A DNA stretch of 26,835 bases from Pseudomonadota bacterium (GCA_023388335.1 JAEWGL010000192.1:1-26835), one strand, 5' to 3'. Counted from the stretch's first letter, positions 15,040-23,303 are shown. Numbers and translations are program-made. Notes: generated by a model from the letters alone, not told the origin.

Positions 15040-15695
15040 TAGCGTAACTCCAGGCGCACTTCGAGGCGCCGTACCAGATAGGCCAGAGCAACGCTCAAGG
15101 CCAGGAAGAACAGACCGACCAGGGTGATCGGTTCCAGGTAACGGAAGCTTTCCGAACCGACGTTTTTCGCTTGCTGCATGATTTCCACGACGGTGATCGC
15201 TGACAGTACGGGCGTGTCCTTGAGCATGGCCACCAGGTAGTTGCCCAGAGGCGGGAGGATCGGGCGGATCGCCTGGGGCAGGATGATCGTGCGGTAGGCA
15301 GTCCACGGCGCGAAGTTCAAGGCGGTCACCGCTTCCCACTGGCTGCGCGCCACTGAATCCAGGCCACCGCGGTAGACCTCGGCAATATAGCAGGCGTAAT
15401 GCAGACCGATGCCCAGGATGCCCGCCTGCATGGCCGTCAGGTTGACGCCGTAGGCGGGTAGCACGTAGTAGAGGAAATACACCTGAATCAGCAGCGGCGT
15501 GCTACGGATGAACTCGATCACCAACGTCACAGGCCACGACAGCCAGGCCTTCTGACTGCGCCGGGCAACGGCCAGGAACAGCCCCAGCACGACGGCGATC
15601 ATGAAGCCGACGAGGGTAATTCCCAAGGTGTTGACCGATGCCCGAAGCAGGTCAGGCAGAATCAGCCAGACGTAGTTCCAATCCCAAAGATTCAT
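15039..15695 (-). CDS. ehuD: Ectoine/hydroxyectoine ABC transporter, permease EhuD
   Basis: An inner-membrane permease of the histidine/glutamate/opine (PAAT) family, 218 residues. Hydrophobic segments include SVNTLGITLVGFMIAVVLGL, LVIEFIRSTPLLIQVYFLYY and LVGLFFLALSVALAYLVRRL. The cytoplasmic EAA loop that docks the ATPase is EAVTALNFAPWTAYRTIILP. Its ATG lies within the ehuC stop (4-bp overlap) and its own TAA overlaps the ehuA ATG by one base, so the three genes are translationally coupled. EhuC and EhuD should form a heterodimeric channel. The assignment of C versus D follows gene order and similarity to the known ehu systems. Confidence 0.89.
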   Translation of the reverse strand: MNLWDWNYVWLILPDLLRASVNTLGITLVGFMIAVVLGLFLAVARRSQKAWLSWPVTLVIEFIRSTPLLIQVYFLYYVLPAYGVNLTAMQAGILGIGLHYACYIAEVYRGGLDSVARSQWEAVTALNFAPWTAYRTIILPQAIRPILPPLGNYLVAMLKDTPVLSAITVVEIMQQAKNVGSESFRYLEPITLVGLFFLALSVALAYLVRRLEVRLELR

Positions 15696-16351
15696 GACAG
15701 ACCTCCCCGCAGGCGACCACGGCTCAAGCGGCGTTCAACCCCACGCATGGCGAAGTTGATGGCCTGGGCCAGGATGAAGTACAGCAACAGCGTCAGGCTG
15801 AAGATCGTCAAGGTTTCGAACGTCGCCTGGTCCAGCTGGCGGGCCCGGAAGGTCAGGTCCGACAGGGTGATCAGCGACACCAGGGACGTGTTCTTCAGTA
15901 GTTCGATGAGCAGGTTGGTTCCCGGCGCGATGGCCGCCAGCAACGCCTGGGGCAGGATGATCCGGCGAAAGCGTGTCGAGGGGGTCATGTTCAAGGCGGT
16001 CGAAGCTTCGTACTGGCCCTTGCCCACCGAACCGATTGCTCCGCGCATGACTTCGGCGCCGTAGGCCCCGATGTGCAGGCCAAGGCCCACGATCGCCACG
16101 GTGTAGGCGCTCAGTTCAAGGTTGAAAGGCGGCAGCGGGAGCACGAAGAACAGCCAGAACAGCTGCACCAGCAGCGAGGTGCCACGGAACAGCTCGATGT
16201 ACGCCACGCTGAACCAGCGCAAGGGCCGCCACGGAGACAGGCGCCCGAGCGCCGCCAGGATCGCGACAACGATGGCCAGGATCGAACCGATGAATGTGAT
16301 CTGGATGGTGATCCAGGCGCCTTGCAATAACAGGGGTATGAGCTCAGCCAT
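15692..16351 (-). CDS. ehuC: Ectoine/hydroxyectoine ABC transporter, permease EhuC
   Basis: This is the second PAAT-family permease, 219 residues, starting MAELIPLLLQGAWITIQITF. It has about five membrane segments, including IGSILAIVVAILAALGRL, FRGTSLLVQLFWLFFVLPL and TIFSLTLLLYFILAQAINFA. The EAA-type loop is EASTALNMTPSTRFRRIILP. It follows ehuB after 62 bp without a visible terminator and precedes ehuD with an ATGA overlap. Family and role as the importer channel are secure; the substrate is inferred from context. Confidence 0.89.
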   Translation of the reverse strand: MAELIPLLLQGAWITIQITFIGSILAIVVAILAALGRLSPWRPLRWFSVAYIELFRGTSLLVQLFWLFFVLPLPPFNLELSAYTVAIVGLGLHIGAYGAEVMRGAIGSVGKGQYEASTALNMTPSTRFRRIILPQALLAAIAPGTNLLIELLKNTSLVSLITLSDLTFRARQLDQATFETLTIFSLTLLLYFILAQAINFAMRGVERRLSRGRLRGGLS

Positions 16352-16413
16352 AGTTCACCTGAATGGACGGCTATGCAGGGAACGGCATGACGTGGTCGTC
16401 ATGCCACTTCGAT

Positions 16414-17271
16414 TCAAGGCTGGCCGCAGAGCTCGGCAGCGGTCTTGCGGGTCACGTTGGAGCTGTCGAAACCGAAAGGCGCGACAGCCGCCAGGTGTTC
16501 CTCGCTGCCCAGCCATTTCTGCAACTGGGCATTGACCGCGTCACGCAACGCCTTGTCTTCCGGACGGAAGGCCAGCGCGCCGTAGCCCGTGTGCGCAGGG
16601 TCATCGACGAAGTCAGCGATGGCCTCGACCTTCTCGCCACCTTTGCTTGCCAAGCCTTTCATCGTCAGCTGGGTCCCGACCGCCGCATCGGCGCGACCGG
16701 CGCGCACCGCTTGGAGCTGCGCGGTGGTGTCGGGGACCTGAAGGATTTGCGCATCCTTGACGCCGGAGTCGCGGGCATAGACCAGGTTCACCGTGCCGGA
16801 CATGATGGCCAGCTTCACGTCGGGATTCTTGGCGATATCGGCGTAGCTGTGCAGGTTCTTCGGGTTGCCCTTGCCTACCAGCAAGGTATCGGGCAACTGG
16901 TATTGCGGGTCCGTGAAGATGACCTGTTTGCAGCGGGCCGGCGTGATGTACATGCCCGCGGCAATGACGTCGAAGCGGCCGGCACGCAGGCCGGGGATCA
17001 GCGAGCCCCATTCGGTCAGGATGCCGTCGACTTTCTCGATGCCCATCTTCTGGAAAATGATCTTGGCGATTTCTGGCGACTCACCGGTGACCTTGCCGTC
17101 CGTTTCGGTAAAGGCAAAGGGTGTTTCGTTGGCGTAGCCGATGCGGATGCGGCTGTTTTGCTCGATCTCTTCCAGCGTTGCGGCCTGGGCACCGGCAATC
17201 AGGCCGCACGCGGCGCAGGCTGCCACTAGTTGCCTGAACGATGTTGCTGTGTTCTTGAACAGATGGCTCAT
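16414..17271 (-). CDS. ehuB: Ectoine/hydroxyectoine periplasmic binding protein
   Basis: EhuB captures ectoine and hydroxyectoine in the periplasm for the EhuACD importer. The 285-residue product has a signal peptide (basic N-terminus, then LVAACAACGLIAGAQA, cleavage near residue 30). The mature part has IRIGYANETPFAFTETDGKV, TGESPEIAKIIFQKMG, the strongly characteristic LTEWGSLIPGLRAGRFDVIA and AGMYITPARCKQVIF, and later AGRADAAVGTQL. These stretches resemble EhuB of Sinorhizobium more than generic amino-acid binding proteins. A good AGGAG ribosome-binding site precedes the ATG. It is the first gene of the ehuBCDA operon and is divergent from enuR, sharing a 284-bp control region. Confidence 0.93.
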   Translation of the reverse strand: MSHLFKNTATSFRQLVAACAACGLIAGAQAATLEEIEQNSRIRIGYANETPFAFTETDGKVTGESPEIAKIIFQKMGIEKVDGILTEWGSLIPGLRAGRFDVIAAGMYITPARCKQVIFTDPQYQLPDTLLVGKGNPKNLHSYADIAKNPDVKLAIMSGTVNLVYARDSGVKDAQILQVPDTTAQLQAVRAGRADAAVGTQLTMKGLASKGGEKVEAIADFVDDPAHTGYGALAFRPEDKALRDAVNAQLQKWLGSEEHLAAVAPFGFDSSNVTRKTAAELCGQP

Positions 17272-17377
17272 CGTTGAAATCTCCTGTTTGTTATGACTCC
17301 GTCGAGGACGGTGCTGTGTTAGGAGCAGTGGAGCAAGAACAACGTGCAGGGTCGCTCATGTCAGGAGCGGGTGACGG

Positions 17378-17401
17378 ATTGACCGCCCAGCACCGGTCGA
17401 T
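17378..17401. promoter_or_regulatory. Inverted repeat in the ehuB-enuR control region
   Basis: ATTGACCG and CGGTCGAT (7 of 8 complementary) are separated by 8 bases, about 107 bp upstream of the ehuB start. It could be a regulator site for the ehu operon, or a chance dyad in GC-rich DNA. It differs from the CTAG-core motif at 17478. Confidence 0.3.
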
Positions 17402-17430
17402 TGGCTATTGTTCTGGCGCTGTAAGGCGTC

Positions 17431-17460
17431 TTGGGCTCGACCTGGGTCTGAGCATACAAA
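17431..17460 (+). promoter_or_regulatory. Candidate enuR promoter
   Basis: TTGGGC (-35) and TACAAA (-10) are 18 bp apart, with a predicted start near 17467. The palindrome at 17478-17495 would then lie just downstream of the start, a position suited to autorepression. Match to consensus is moderate. Confidence 0.35.
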
Positions 17461-17477
17461 AGGTCTGGCAGAGATGT

Positions 17478-17495
17478 AATTGCACTAGGACAATT
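17478..17495. promoter_or_regulatory. Proposed EnuR operator 1 (perfect palindrome)
   Basis: AATTGCACTAGGACAATT is a perfect dyad of the form AATTGnnCTAGnnCAATT (all 7 symmetric pairs outside the n positions). It ends 60 bp before the enuR ATG. A related sequence lies at 18982-18999 before eutB, at the same distance from the start codon. The repetition at two promoters of one pathway is seen directly; binding by EnuR is inferred. Confidence 0.6.
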
Positions 17496-17555
17496 GCTTG
17501 CGATCACCGCTCAGGCGATGCTGTGCCTCAAACCAGCACAGGCGAAGCGATCTTC

Positions 17556-18950
17556 ATGGAAAGTTGGAAAGTAGCCCTTGGCGCGGCTCGCATCGGCGAG
17601 TCCAAACACAAGATCCTGGTGCAAGCCATCACCGTCGAGATCGAGCAGGGCCGCCTGGCCAATAGCCAGCGGCTGCCGCCCCAACGGCAGGTCGCCGAAA
17701 ACCTGGGCATCAGTGTCCAGACCGTGACCAACGCCTACAAAGAGCTGGAGCGCCAGGGGCTGGTGCGCTGCGAGATCGGCCGTGGAAGCTTCGTCACCCG
17801 GCGCATGAGCGATCGGATAGCCAACCACATACTCGATGCGCCGGAGCGCGCCCTGGTGGACTTGTCGATCGCCCGTATCCTGCACACCCAGGTGCATGAC
17901 CGGATCTGGCGCGATACCTGCTTTGAGCTCAGCCAGGAAGAAGAACAACCCTGGATCCAGGCCGCTCGCCCCATTGCCGGGTTCGAGACGCACCGGGAGG
18001 CAGCGGTGCAGTGGCTCGGCGGCCTGGGAATGGACGTCGAACGCAACGACATCCTGATTACCAATGGCGCTGCCCATGGCATTTTCCTGGCCCTGGCGTC
18101 GCTGGCCGGGCCCGATGACGTGGTGTTGTGCGAAGGCTTGACCGACCACGGCGTGATCGGCAATTCGCAGGTACTGGGCTTTACCCTCAAGGGCCTGGAG
18201 ATGGACCGCGATGGAATTGACCCAGAACATTTCGAGGACATGTGCAGCAATGAGCGCATCACCGCCTTGGTGTGTACGCCGAACCTGAACAACCCTACCA
18301 CCAGCCTGATGCCGGATGCCCGTCGCCGTGAGATTGCCGCGATCGCGCGCCGCTTTGGCGTGCATATCATCGAAGACGATGTCTACGGTCCGTTGCTGAC
18401 CGAACGGCACGCGCGTCCGATCAGCCATTACGCACCAGAACTGTCGTTTTATTGCACAAGCATGACCAAGTCGGTGCTCACCGGCCTGCGGGTCGGCTAT
18501 CTGGTGATGCCCAAGCGCCTGGCGTTGCGCACCGAGAGCATCTTGCGGGTCAACAGCTGGATGGCCACGCCATTGGTGGCGGAAGTGGCCACCCGCTGGA
18601 TCCGCGACGGCCGGGCCGACACCCTGTTGCAGCTGCAGCACAAGCTGCTTGGCGAGCGCCAGGCAATGGTCCGGGAATACCTGGAAGAACATGTGCTGGG
18701 GCAGCATCCGCAAGCGCTCAACGCCTGGCTGAGCATTCCGCAGCATTGGGAGGTGGATAGCCTGGTGCGTGCGTTACGCAAGCGCCACATTGCCGTGACC
18801 CCGCCGGAACCCTTTCTGGTGCGGGGCGTTTCCAGGCCTCGCGCAGTCCGCCTGTGCGTGGGCGCCGAGTGCAGCGATGAGCAGATGCACCAAGCACTGG
18901 CAGGGGTTCGGGAGCTCTTTGGGCAATACCCTCAGATTCATGATTTCTGA
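17556..18950 (+). CDS. enuR: MocR-type regulator of ectoine utilisation, EnuR (EhuR)
   Basis: MocR/PdxR-family regulators join a GntR winged-helix DNA-binding domain to an aminotransferase-like effector domain with bound pyridoxal phosphate. Residues about 14-80 form the wHTH (RLPPQRQVAENLGISVQTVT, NAYKELERQGLVRCEIGRGS). The rest is a fold type I aminotransferase domain with ITNGAAHGIFLALASL, CTPNLNNPTTSLMP, IIEDDVYGPLL and FYCTSMTKSVLTGLRVGYL. Lys305 there is the expected PLP-binding lysine, matching the known EnuR lysine region. In studied bacteria EnuR represses ectoine uptake and breakdown genes and is released by the intermediates N-alpha-acetyl-diaminobutyrate and diaminobutyrate. I take the ATG at 17556 (464 residues, the family length); the frame is open upstream to 17274 but that part looks non-coding. 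Divergent from ehuB. Confidence 0.92.
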   Translation: MESWKVALGAARIGESKHKILVQAITVEIEQGRLANSQRLPPQRQVAENLGISVQTVTNAYKELERQGLVRCEIGRGSFVTRRMSDRIANHILDAPERALVDLSIARILHTQVHDRIWRDTCFELSQEEEQPWIQAARPIAGFETHREAAVQWLGGLGMDVERNDILITNGAAHGIFLALASLAGPDDVVLCEGLTDHGVIGNSQVLGFTLKGLEMDRDGIDPEHFEDMCSNERITALVCTPNLNNPTTSLMPDARRREIAAIARRFGVHIIEDDVYGPLLTERHARPISHYAPELSFYCTSMTKSVLTGLRVGYLVMPKRLALRTESILRVNSWMATPLVAEVATRWIRDGRADTLLQLQHKLLGERQAMVREYLEEHVLGQHPQALNAWLSIPQHWEVDSLVRALRKRHIAVTPPEPFLVRGVSRPRAVRLCVGAECSDEQMHQALAGVRELFGQYPQIHDF

Positions 18951-18981
18951 TTGCATCAGGCCCTGAAAAAATCTTTTCGCC

Positions 18982-18999
18982 AATTGAACTAGTACATTC
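18982..18999. promoter_or_regulatory. Proposed EnuR operator 2 upstream of eutB
   Basis: AATTGAACTAGTACATTC shares AATTG.ACTAG.ACA with operator 1 at 17478 in the same orientation and keeps the central ACTAGT dyad, although the right arm is degenerate. It lies in an A+T-rich stretch of the 108-bp enuR-eutB gap and ends 59 bp before the eutB ATG. TTGAAC within it could also serve as a -35, so bound regulator would block polymerase. Confidence 0.55.
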
Positions 19000-19058
19000 A
19001 TCACGACAATTTGCCGCTCTTACACTCGGCTCAACACCACATGGGTTGGGACGCGGTC

Positions 19059-20030
19059 ATGTCAGAGCTGTCGCTTAACGATATCTACCTTGCTCGCCAG
19101 CGTATCGCCGGCCTTATCCGGCCGACGCCAATGGAGCATTCGCCCAGCCTGTCGCGCCAACTGGGCGTGGCGGTCTACCTCAAGCTTGAATCCCAGCAGA
19201 TCACCGGCAGCTTCAAGCTGCGCGGCGCCAGCAACGCCATTGCCTTGCTCACGCCGCAAGCGCAGGCCAGGGGCGTCGTGGCGGCTTCGACCGGAAACCA
19301 CGGCCGGGCGCTGGCCTATGCGGCGTCCGAGCTGGGCGTGCCGGCGACCATCTGCCTGTCGAATCTGGTACCGGCTAACAAGGTCCAGGCGATTCGTGAC
19401 CTGGGCGCTGAAGTCTGCATCGTTGGCAGTTCCCAGGATGACGCCCAGTGCGAAGCCGAGCGCATCGCCGCTGCCCAGGGCGCAACCTTGCTGCCCCCCT
19501 TCGACCACCCGGCAATCATTGCCGGCCAGGGCACGCTGGGCCTGGAGATCCTCGAACAGCTTCCCCATGTCGCGCAGGTGCTGGTACCGCTGTCCGGCGG
19601 GGGCCTGTTCGCCGGTGTCGCGCTGGCACTGAAAAGCACTAATTCGGCCATCACCCTGCACGGCATCAGCATGCGCCGAGGCGCGGCGATGCACGCCAGC
19701 CTGGAGGCTGACCAGCCCGTCGAAGTACAGGAGATGCCAACCCTGGCCGATTCGCTGGGCGGCGGGATCGGCCTGGACAATCAGTACACCTTTGCCATGA
19801 CCCGTGCGTTGTGCGACCAGGTCCACCTGCTCGACGAGGGGTCGATCGCCAATGGCATGCGCCACGCCTATCACCACGAGCGACAAGTCGTGGAGGGGGC
19901 TGCCGCAGTGGGCATTGGCGCATTGCTCGACGGCCTGATCCCGGCGCGAGGTCCGATCGTGGTGGTGGTCAGCGGTCGCAATGTCGATGTGCAGCAGCAC
20001 TTGCGCGTAATGAATGGCGCCGACGCCTAG
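19059..20030 (+). CDS. eutB: Hydroxyectoine utilisation dehydratase EutB (threonine dehydratase-like)
   Basis: A fold type II PLP enzyme of the serine/threonine dehydratase family, 323 residues. The PLP lysine is Lys53 in QITGSFKLRGASNA, the phosphate-binding loop is PLSGGGLFAGVAL, and STGNHGRALAYAASELGVPA is the usual substrate loop. The protein alone could be read as a threonine ammonia-lyase. Its position directly before eutC and the ectoine hydrolase genes indicates EutB, proposed to act with EutA and EutC in converting 5-hydroxyectoine to ectoine. Start: ATG 19059 with GGGTTGGGA upstream; an ATG at 19041 would add six residues and has no better ribosome site. It is not the ethanolamine ammonia-lyase that shares the symbol eutB. 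Confidence 0.87.
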   Translation: MSELSLNDIYLARQRIAGLIRPTPMEHSPSLSRQLGVAVYLKLESQQITGSFKLRGASNAIALLTPQAQARGVVAASTGNHGRALAYAASELGVPATICLSNLVPANKVQAIRDLGAEVCIVGSSQDDAQCEAERIAAAQGATLLPPFDHPAIIAGQGTLGLEILEQLPHVAQVLVPLSGGGLFAGVALALKSTNSAITLHGISMRRGAAMHASLEADQPVEVQEMPTLADSLGGGIGLDNQYTFAMTRALCDQVHLLDEGSIANGMRHAYHHERQVVEGAAAVGIGALLDGLIPARGPIVVVVSGRNVDVQQHLRVMNGADA

Positions 20031-20063
20031 GTCGTTCGTCCCGTTCTCAATGGAGGTCTTTCG

Positions 20064-21056
20064 ATGTCTGCTACTACCCTGCTCAGCGAAGCCGACCTGC
20101 GTGCCTGCGTCGCCCTCGACACGGCCGCTGTCGAAGCGGTCGAGCACGCGTTTGCCTTGCTGGCGACGGCCGAGGTGGCGATGCCGCCGATCATGCGCCT
20201 GGATGTGCCGGAACATAACGGCGAGGTCGACGTGAAAACCGCGTACCTGCCGGGTCTTGAGCGTTTTGCGATCAAGGTCAGCCCTGGATTCTTCGATAAC
20301 CCCAAGCTGGGGCTGCCCAGCCTCAACGGCATGATGATGCTGTTATCGGCGCGCACCGGCCTGCTGGATGCCTTGTTGCTCGACAACGGTTACCTGACTG
20401 CCGTGCGCACCGCAGCGGCAGGCGCCGTGGCTGCCCGCTGGCTGTCGCGTGAAGACAGCCGCAGCGTGGCGCTGATCGGCAGTGGCGAGCAAGCGCGTTT
20501 GCAGCTGCAGGCACTGCGCCTGGTGCGGCCGATCGACACGGTGCGCGTCTGGGCGCGGGACCTGGCCAAGGCCGCCGCGCTGTGCGATGAGCTCGGGCGT
20601 GATGGCAGCTTGCTGGTCATCCCCTGCGCCACGATCGACGACGCCATGCAAGGCGTGGACATCGCCGTTACCTGTACACCGAGCCGCGAGCCGCTGATAG
20701 AACCGCGTCACCTGCATCCGGGCCTGCACATCACGGCGATGGGTTCCGATGCCGAACACAAGAATGAAATCGATGCCCGCGCCCTGGCCACGGTCGACCG
20801 CTATGTCGCCGACCGGCTCAGCCAGACGCGGGTGCTGGGAGAGATGCATCACGCGCTGAAAGCCGGCCTCATCAGTGAGCAGAGCGGGTTCAGCGAGCTG
20901 GGCCAGGTCATCGCGGGCCAGCGCCCGGGGCGTACCAGCGACGCCGAGGTCACGCTGTGTGACCTGACCGGCACCGGTGCCCAGGACACGGCGATCGCCA
21001 ACCTTGCCCTGGAGCGAGCGCTACAGGCGGGCAAGGGCTTCACATTCAATAGCTGA
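20064..21056 (+). CDS. eutC: Hydroxyectoine utilisation protein EutC (ornithine cyclodeaminase family)
   Basis: A 330-residue member of the ornithine cyclodeaminase/mu-crystallin family, NAD(P)-binding. Recognisable parts are the N-terminal VKTAYLPGLERFAIKVSPGF, GLPSLNGMMMLLSARTG, the LLLDNGYLTAVRTAAAGAVA helix, the Rossmann loop VALIGSGEQARLQLQAL, ITAMGSDAEHKNEID and LCDLTGTGAQDTAIA. A GGAGG ribosome-binding site precedes the ATG by 7 bases. It follows eutB by 33 bp and precedes doeA by 33 bp, within one operon. In ectoine consumers this protein helps reduce or rearrange hydroxyectoine toward ectoine; the exact chemistry is not settled, and the assignment here is from family plus context. 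Confidence 0.88.
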   Translation: MSATTLLSEADLRACVALDTAAVEAVEHAFALLATAEVAMPPIMRLDVPEHNGEVDVKTAYLPGLERFAIKVSPGFFDNPKLGLPSLNGMMMLLSARTGLLDALLLDNGYLTAVRTAAAGAVAARWLSREDSRSVALIGSGEQARLQLQALRLVRPIDTVRVWARDLAKAAALCDELGRDGSLLVIPCATIDDAMQGVDIAVTCTPSREPLIEPRHLHPGLHITAMGSDAEHKNEIDARALATVDRYVADRLSQTRVLGEMHHALKAGLISEQSGFSELGQVIAGQRPGRTSDAEVTLCDLTGTGAQDTAIANLALERALQAGKGFTFNS

Positions 21057-21089
21057 ACACACCGGTTTCCACCCACAGAGGGCATCTGC

Positions 21090-22280
21090 ATGTCTGAGGT
21101 CGTCGTCAATCTGCCGTTCAGTCGGCAGGAATATGCGCAGCGCCTGGCCAAGACCCGCGCCGCCATGCAAGAGAAAGGCATCGAGCTGCTACTGGTCACC
21201 GACCCATCGAACATGGCCTGGCTGACCGGCTATGACGGTTGGTCCTTCTATGTGCACCAGTGCGTGCTGCTGGCGCTGGACGGCGAGCCGATCTGGTTCG
21301 GCCGTGGCCAGGATGCCAATGGCGCCAAGCGCACGGTGTTCATGCGGCACGAAAATATCGTCGGTTACCCGGATATCTACGTGCAGTCGCTCGAGCGCCA
21401 TCCGATGGACTACCTGTGCCAGGAAGTCATCATCCCTAAAGGCTGGGGAGCGGCGAAAATCGCCGTCGAGATGGACAACTACTATTTCAGCGCCGCCGCC
21501 TACCTGGCCCTGAGAAAGCATCTCCCCCAGGCCAGATTCAGCGATGCGGCGGGCTTGGTCAACTGGCAGCGGGCGATCAAGTCCACGCAGGAAGTCGAGT
21601 ACATGCGCATTGCCGCGCGCATCGTCGAGAACATGCATGCGCGGATCTTCGAACGCATCGAGCCAGGCATGCGCAAGAACGAGCTGGTGGCCGAGATCTA
21701 CCACAGCGGCATCCTCGGTGCCGAGGGGCATGGCGGTGATTATCCGGCCATCGTGCCGCTGCTGCCGACCGGAGCGGACGCCAGCGCGCCACACCTGACC
21801 TGGGACGACACGCCCTTCCAGAAGGGCGCCGGGACCTTCTTCGAGATCGCCGGCTGCTACAAGCGCTATCACTGCCCGCTGTCACGCACCATCTACCTGG
21901 GCAAGCCGCCCCAGCACTTCCTCGACGGCGAGAAGGCCGTGGTCGAAGGTATTGCCGCCGGGCTGGAGGTTGCCAGGCCAGGGAACACCACCGGGGATAT
22001 CGCCAAGGCGTTCTTCACGGTGCTGGAGAAGTTCGGCATCCACAAGGACAGCCGCTGCGGCTACCCGATCGGTATCAGTTATCCGCCTGACTGGGGCGAG
22101 CGCACCATGAGCCTGCGTCCTAGCGACACCAGTGTGTTGCAACCCGGCATGACCTTCCACTTCATGCCCGGCCTGTGGATGGACGACTGGGGCCTGGAAA
22201 TCACCGAAAGCATTCTGATCACCGAGACCGGCGTCGAGACGTTGTGCAACGTGCCCCGCCAATTGTTCGTGAAGGATTGA
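21090..22280 (+). CDS. doeA: Ectoine hydrolase DoeA (EutD)
   Basis: DoeA opens the pyrimidine ring of ectoine to give N-acetyl-L-2,4-diaminobutyrate. The 396-residue protein is in the M24/creatinase-like 'pita-bread' superfamily. The N-terminal domain begins FSRQEYAQRLAKTRAAMQEK with MAWLTGYDGWSFYVHQCVLL, typical of the family. The catalytic domain has STQEVEYMRIAARIVENMHA, GAEGHGGDYPAIVPLLPTGA and FFEIAGCYKRYHCPLSRTIY, and FHFMPGLWMDDWGLEITESI near the C-terminus. The standard M24 metal ligands are not obvious, as in creatinase, in keeping with a metal-independent hydrolase. It lies 3 bp before doeB; the two enzymes are known to act as a pair, since the hydrolase product feeds the deacetylase. 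Confidence 0.94.
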   Translation: MSEVVVNLPFSRQEYAQRLAKTRAAMQEKGIELLLVTDPSNMAWLTGYDGWSFYVHQCVLLALDGEPIWFGRGQDANGAKRTVFMRHENIVGYPDIYVQSLERHPMDYLCQEVIIPKGWGAAKIAVEMDNYYFSAAAYLALRKHLPQARFSDAAGLVNWQRAIKSTQEVEYMRIAARIVENMHARIFERIEPGMRKNELVAEIYHSGILGAEGHGGDYPAIVPLLPTGADASAPHLTWDDTPFQKGAGTFFEIAGCYKRYHCPLSRTIYLGKPPQHFLDGEKAVVEGIAAGLEVARPGNTTGDIAKAFFTVLEKFGIHKDSRCGYPIGISYPPDWGERTMSLRPSDTSVLQPGMTFHFMPGLWMDDWGLEITESILITETGVETLCNVPRQLFVKD

Positions 22281-22283
22281 GCC

Positions 22284-23303
22284 ATGAACGCGTCATTGCC
22301 AGAGTTTACGTTGCCGGCGAACCCGATCAGCAGCACCGTCGATTTTGCCCGTGATGGGGTGCAGCACGGTTTCCTCAAGCTGCCTTATTCACGGGACGAC
22401 TCGGCCTGGGGCGCGGTGATGATCCCAGTCACCGTGGTCAAGAACGGCACCGGCCCCACTGCCTTGCTCACCGGCGGCAACCACGGCGACGAATACGAGG
22501 GCCCCGTGGCCTTGAGCAAGCTGGCGCAGCGCCTGGAAGCTGCGCAGGTGCAGGGCCGGGTCATCATCGTCCCGTTCATGAACACGCCTGCCTTCCACGC
22601 CGGCCGGCGCACGTCGCCCATCGACAAGGGCAACCTGAACCGCAGCTTCCCCGGCAAGCCGGACGGCACCGTGACGGAAAAGATCGCCGACTATTTCCGC
22701 CGCACGTTGCTGCCGCTTGCCGATGTCGTCCTGGATATCCATTCCGGTGGCCGGACCCTGGATTTCCTGCCGTTCGCCGCGTGCCATGTCTTGCCCGACA
22801 AAGCGCAGCAAGCGCGTTGCGAGGCGGGCATGCAGGCCTTCGGCGCCCCGTACAGCATGCGCATGCTCGAGTTGGACGCGCAGGCCATGTATGACACCGC
22901 CGCCGAGGACCAAGGCAAGGTCTTCGTGACCACCGAGCTGGGTGGTGGCGGCTCATCGACCGCACGCAGCGTCGCGGTCGCCGAGCGTGGAGTGCGCAAC
23001 CTGCTGATCCATGCCGGCATCCTCGAAGGCGAGGTAGCGGTCAGCGAGTCGATCATGCTCGACATGCCGGATGGCGATTGCTTCCTGGCCAGCGAACATG
23101 ACGGCTTGCTGGAAATGTGCCGCGACCTTGGCGAGACGGTGGTCAAGGACGAGGTCATTGCCCGTATCCACGACATCAAGCGCAGCGGGGCGGCGCCGGT
23201 CGAATACCGGGCCCGGCGCAGCGGGTTGCTGGCGGCCCGCCACTTCCCAGGGCTGGTGCAGTGCGGCGACACCCTGGCGGTGATTGCCGAGGTGGTGCGC
23301 TAG
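22284..23303 (+). CDS. doeB: N-acetyl-L-2,4-diaminobutyrate deacetylase DoeB (EutE)
   Basis: DoeB removes the acetyl group from the ectoine hydrolysis product, yielding L-2,4-diaminobutyrate and acetate. The 339-residue protein belongs to the aspartoacylase/succinylglutamate desuccinylase (AstE/AspA) zinc peptidase-like family. Zinc ligands are visible as His67 and Glu70 in GGNHGDEYEG and His153 in VVLDIHSGGRT. The catalytic glutamate is expected in VTTELGGGGSSTA. LNRSFPGKPDGTVTEKIADY is the conserved substrate-binding stretch. The C-terminal region (GDCFLASEHDGLLEMCRDLG onward) is a small beta domain. It begins 3 bp after doeA and is followed by doeC after a 58-bp gap with a fresh GGAGG site. 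Confidence 0.94.
   Translation: MNASLPEFTLPANPISSTVDFARDGVQHGFLKLPYSRDDSAWGAVMIPVTVVKNGTGPTALLTGGNHGDEYEGPVALSKLAQRLEAAQVQGRVIIVPFMNTPAFHAGRRTSPIDKGNLNRSFPGKPDGTVTEKIADYFRRTLLPLADVVLDIHSGGRTLDFLPFAACHVLPDKAQQARCEAGMQAFGAPYSMRMLELDAQAMYDTAAEDQGKVFVTTELGGGGSSTARSVAVAERGVRNLLIHAGILEGEVAVSESIMLDMPDGDCFLASEHDGLLEMCRDLGETVVKDEVIARIHDIKRSGAAPVEYRARRSGLLAARHFPGLVQCGDTLAVIAEVVR

Noticed and set aside
17274..17555. Upstream extension of the enuR frame by 94 codons
   Set aside because: The extra residues do not match the GntR/MocR N-terminus and would cover the divergent control region; ATG 17556 gives the family length.
18951..18981. Terminator after enuR (TCAGGCCCTGA then AAAAAA)
   Set aside because: The stem is only four to five pairs with a tiny loop, and the run is of A rather than T on the coding strand.
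19059..21056. eutB and eutC as ethanolamine ammonia-lyase subunits
   Set aside because: The shared symbols are coincidental; the sequences are a threonine dehydratase-like PLP enzyme and an ornithine cyclodeaminase-like protein, not the B12-dependent lyase.
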